NCBI GenBank assembly: GCA_963682025.1
Contig: OY821519.1
Coordinates: 111,961,764 to 112,025,763, forward strand
Length of the DNA stretch: 64,000 nucleotides
Direction: 5' to 3'
Origin: Cordilura impudica
Taxonomy: Eukaryota > Arthropoda > Insecta > Diptera > Scathophagidae
Notes under the pieces: generated by a model
The model's database searches: none
Told to the model about the DNA's origin: nothing
What the model saw: the letters and a program-made list of their open reading frames with translations, nothing else
Translations under genes and position numbers: made by a program
Shown: piece after piece, positions 60,611 through 64,000 of the stretch
How the letters are laid out: every line of letters starts with the position of its first letter
Position numbering within the stretch: position 1 is the first letter of the stretch

Positions 60611-60765
60611 TTATTAAACAATGTTATACACCTATTATTTTTAAACACTTTAAAGGTTTCAAATACTAACTAATCTCAAATGTACACATAATATATAAGT
60701 TTTTTCAAAATTAATAAAAATAATATTATTTTTTTTTCATACAATTAGTGCGTTTACAAAACGAC

Positions 60766-61254
60766 TTTTCTTTATATATAAAATATAAATCTGTTAACAC
60801 ATTTTTTTCAAATGGATGTTATTTATATTTGGAAAGAAGAACTTTCTTATATTTTCCATGCTTAAAATATTAAAATATATCGTCGTTCGTAAATTATTGT
60901 GTTCTATATGTTTTTTGTTAAAGTTTAGTTGCTAAAGTTTAGTTGCTAATTAAAAAAAACTGAACCGATAAAATTGTTGCGACCTTCTTACCAAGGAAAG
61001 AACTATAGTTTGTGGTTTTTTCTGTTTAAAAAAAATTTCTCTTTGAAAACGCCTTTAAGAGTAAGAACTATTAGAACTTAAACATGGATTAATCAAAAAA
61101 AAAAAAAAAAACATATAGAACACAATAATTTACGAACGACGATATATTTTAATATTTTAAGCATGGAAATTATAAGAAAGTTCTTCTTTCCAAATATAAA
61201 TAACATCCATTTGAAAAAAATATGTTAACAGATTTATATTTTATGTGCAAAGAA
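60766..61254. mobile_element. Foldback element with ~145-bp inverted arms
   Basis: 60766-60917 and 61109-61254 are near-perfect inverted copies (for example ACGAACGACGATATATTTTA against TAAAATATATCGTCGTTCGT). The spacer is about 190 bp. Confidence 0.85.
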
Positions 61255-61518
61255 ACTGCGTAAGATCATATTAATGTCCAAGGCGTGATATTAATGCCTA
61301 CATAAATGTCCTCTAATAACTGAAATGCCTTAAAATATAATTTTAAGAGTTATAAAATAGTTCGGTATTTTACAGGTCTTATATATTTCCTAAAATTCGC
61401 GAGAAGCAAAAATATTCTTTAGTATTCAGTATTCAGTATTTTGTAACAAAAAGTAGTTATTTGAAATTCTAAGGAATATCTCATTTATACTTTTTTTTGC
61501 ATTTTCTTAGTCGTACCA

Positions 61519-61550
<32 letters not shown>
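61519..61550. repeat. (TA)n microsatellite
   Basis: Uninterrupted TA run. Confidence 0.95.
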
Positions 61551-61553
<3 letters not shown>

Positions 61554-61803
61554 GTCCTGTGGTTCCTAAAAGGAGTAAAGGGCCACAAGTCGTACCAGTA
61601 AATTAACATTATTAATAAATATATTTGCCAAAACGAACTTTTAACAAAGTGAATGTTAATTTAATATAATTTAATTTTTTAAGAAAAGTTGCCAATACAT
61701 ACGGATTTTTACCAGAAATATCAACGAGATATTTTTATTTATTTATTAATTTTATATAAATAAATACTAAATTAAAATATTAACCAAAATTTCTGGTTTT
61801 CTT

Positions 61804-63005
61804 AATTTATTTATTTATTTATTTATTGAAGATTTAGGGAATACATTAATGTAAACAAACTAAATGTAATATAAAAGCTAGAGCAACTAGGCCTTAAGCT
61901 AAATTGTGGATACAAAATTTTTTACAGTATTAAAATAATTAAAAATTAAAATTTTTTTTTTTTAATTTTCTAAATGAATTTAAATATTTTTATACTTTTT
62001 AAAAATGTAATTAATTATTTGATGGAATGGGGTGAGGGTTGGGATAATAGGGTAAGAGGATTGATTTCTGCAAATATTTGATTTCTTTGTCGTTGAAATT
62101 TCGAGCAATCATATAGCATATGTTTTATGTTTAGTGGAGTATTATTTCCACATGTGACTATGGGTTGATATGGTGTGTCCTAATCTGAGTCTTATAATTT
62201 TTATAACATCAATACGATTAAATGAATTGCAATATTTTATCCACGTGTAGATATTACTTTTAGTCATGTTGATTGATTTATACCAACTACCTGTACCATT
62301 CCAAGTATTACTATTCATATTATAGGTTTGTTCTTTGATTTCTTTACTGATGTCAGAGAAATTGAAATTAGATGTTTTAATTAATGATAATTTGTGAGCT
62401 TGTTTTGCAGCGTAATCCGCAAACTCGTTGCCTTCTATTAGAGAGTGACCTGGAATCCATATTATGGCAATTTTAGGGAAATTTTTGATTAGGGAGTTTC
62501 TTATACTCATTGCATAAAAATTATTGTTGTAGATATTTAAAATGGCGTGAATTGCTGAAAGAGAATCGGTGCATATAGCAAATTTTCCCGTCCCCTGGCA
62601 GAATTCAATCGACTTATATAATGCTAATATTTCACCAGAAAAAACGGAACTAAAATCAGGGAGAATTGAGGTACTGATTATTCTATCTACATATGTGACC
62701 GCATATGATACTGTCTACACTTCGAGCCATCTGTGTATATAATAGTTCTGTCCTGGTATTCGCTGATAGTTTTATAAAAAAGTATACGATTCAGAACTTA
62801 AAAGCCATGGGGGGTGTGTTAAGATATCCCACTTCATTACTTTTGTTGGTAGGTCAAAATATTTAGAGATTTTTAAAGTATTGTATAAAGCAGAATGAAT
62901 TTTTGATGTTTTCCTGGATTTATGGTAGTTTTCAACGATTTTTTGTAAGGGAGAGTTGTGGCAAAACAAAATTGATTTTATAAGTTTTCTTGTTTTTTCT
63001 TAATT
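61804..63005 (-). pseudogene. Non-LTR retrotransposon 3' end with RNase H domain (I/Jockey-like)
   Basis: The minus strand encodes the C-terminal part of ORF2. SPLQKIVENYHKSRKTSKIH is near the 5' break, then YTDGSK (first RNase H Asp), a frameshift, SGEILALYKS (Glu), CTDSLSAI (Asp) and PGHSLIEGNEFADYAAKQA (last Asp). RLRLGHT follows, and after another frameshift TCGNNTPLNIKHMLYDC, a gag-like or terminal Cys/His block. The 3' tail is a (TAAA)n run at 61805-61830, typical of elements with short-repeat tails. Truncated at about 63005, as usual for incomplete reverse transcription. At least two frameshifts, so dead. Confidence 0.85.
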
Positions 63006-63059
63006 TACTGCAGTTAATATGGTCTATACTGACAAAATATTATTAAAATCAAGAAATAA

Positions 63060-63335
63060 AATCTATATTCCATTGCATGAACTAATTTTGATAATTTATT
63101 TAAAGAATCAGTTAACTTTTAATTTGGAACGGTAATTTGGAAAATATAATTTAGTAATTACAACAGAAATATGCTATATGTACTACCAAAATTCGGTTGG
63201 CAACAAATTCGGTTCCCAAAACTATTACTGATAAGACAATAGAATTGTCTTATAGGTTATAGGTTATTAACGTCATGGCAATTCGGTTGGCAATAAATTT
63301 GGTAGCCACAACGAATCTGCTTTCTTTGTGTAAAA
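63060..63335 (-). repeat. Family B MITE
   Basis: ATTCGGTTGGCAACAAATTC (63191-63210) and GGTAGCCACAACGAATCTGC followed by TTTCTTTGTGT. Confidence 0.7.
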
Positions 63336-63489
63336 ACATAAACAGTTAAATAATTAAAAATTATATCTGGATATAACTTACTATGTAACGTCGATATTAA
63401 TATTTTATCAATACAAATGATTTGCTTAAAAAGTTTGTATTGCTGATTCGTGGTATAGCTGGACTAGGGACTTATCTGCATAAGGAATT

Positions 63490-63960
63490 CCAGTACACGC
63501 AAAAAAAAATATTAGTTCGAAATTTGTTAGAAAAATATGTTAATAAAAATTTTTTTAGTTTTTATATATTGAAAATAAAACAGATTTTCTTTAACAACTA
63601 TTACACAAACATAACCTTCTAAAATTAAGGTATCTTTAGCAGCAAAATTAGTTCCATTTATATAAATTATTAAACTAGTTTAATTGAGGTAACTTAATTA
63701 AATAAAGTATAACATGCTTCAGTCCTAAACATTGGTGAGTGCAACTACAAGTTCTATTGGAAAAACATTTTGTAAATCGAAAATGTGTTTACAGATATTG
63801 TAAGAAAATATTTATAAAAATACTATAAATATAATTTTTATTAAGCATTATTTTATTTAACCTGTGTTGGTTTTTGGAACCGAAAGGTAACATTAGGAAT
63901 CAAATTCTGTTGTAATTACCAAAAGAATATAAAAGTACGTTTTGCCAGATCGATTTGTTA
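63490..63960 (+). repeat. Family B MITE
   Basis: Left ACACGCAAAAAAAAATATTA, then AAATTAAGGTATCTTTAGCA, AGTTTAATTGAGGTAACTTA and CTAAACATTGGTGAGTGCAA blocks. Confidence 0.6.
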
Positions 63961-64000
63961 TTTGACAGGCAAGCAACATATTATTGATTTTGAGTAAATC

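Overview
The window is AT-rich nuclear DNA of a higher fly (Diptera, probably a calyptrate with a large genome). It holds two host genes in a dense field of mobile-element remains. Supporting evidence: two intron-containing chorion genes of the fly type, a nuclear copy of insect mitochondrial 12S rRNA, relics of mariner, Tc1, hAT and non-LTR elements, and more than 30 copies of a DINE-1-like (Helentron-type) element. No bacterial-style operons, tRNA genes or CRISPR arrays are seen.

Host genes. Positions 8329-8915 and 19298-19661 encode small secreted Gly/Tyr/Ala/His-rich proteins. Both have an 18-nt first exon, a phase-0 intron inside the signal peptide, a TATA box, and a TCACGT hexamer 39-53 bp upstream of it. 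Recalled motifs match Drosophila chorion proteins S18 (Cp18) and S15 (Cp15), and order and strand match the autosomal chorion cluster (Cp18, Cp15, Cp19, Cp16). Here about 10.4 kb of mostly transposon-derived DNA separates Cp18 from Cp15. No Cp19 or Cp16 candidate was seen in the following 44 kb. The two transposon-free stretches flanking Cp18 are the natural candidates for amplification-control sequences.

Repeats. The dominant family, called A here, is about 800 bp and non-coding. Read forward it begins TATACCCTATACC, has a GTCC microsatellite in its 5' half, carries a 13-bp subterminal inverted repeat, and ends with a GTCGGTCTAGACCGAC hairpin followed by a CTTACTTGTT tail. In this answer '+' for family A means that forward reading. 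Copies occur singly, as head-to-tail tandems, and as 5'-to-5' pairs separated by 22-23 nt. Other families are B (MITE with TTTCTGTGTG ends), C (a second DINE-like family), D (a ~350-bp host repeat into which A and C inserted at the same point), E (an element with internal ~125-bp tandem units), a canonical Helitron, several foldback elements, and two TTAA-flanked MITEs.

Layout. 1-7750: decayed A copies, a DD41D mariner relic, a Tc1 relic, one E copy. 7751-19700: chorion region with A insertions. 19700-26690: D, A tandems and an inverted duplication. 26692-33010: a nested stack of elements. 33300-36000: a 21-bp minisatellite and A/Helitron pieces. 38273-45599: a hAT element whose 5' flank and two introns are filled with A copies. 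45600-53200: mostly unrecognised sequence with an E copy and two inverted-repeat elements. 53281-53696: mitochondrial insert. 54415-56482: Helitron. 57190-64000: mariner relic, B copies, a foldback, and a 5'-truncated RNase H-bearing LINE.
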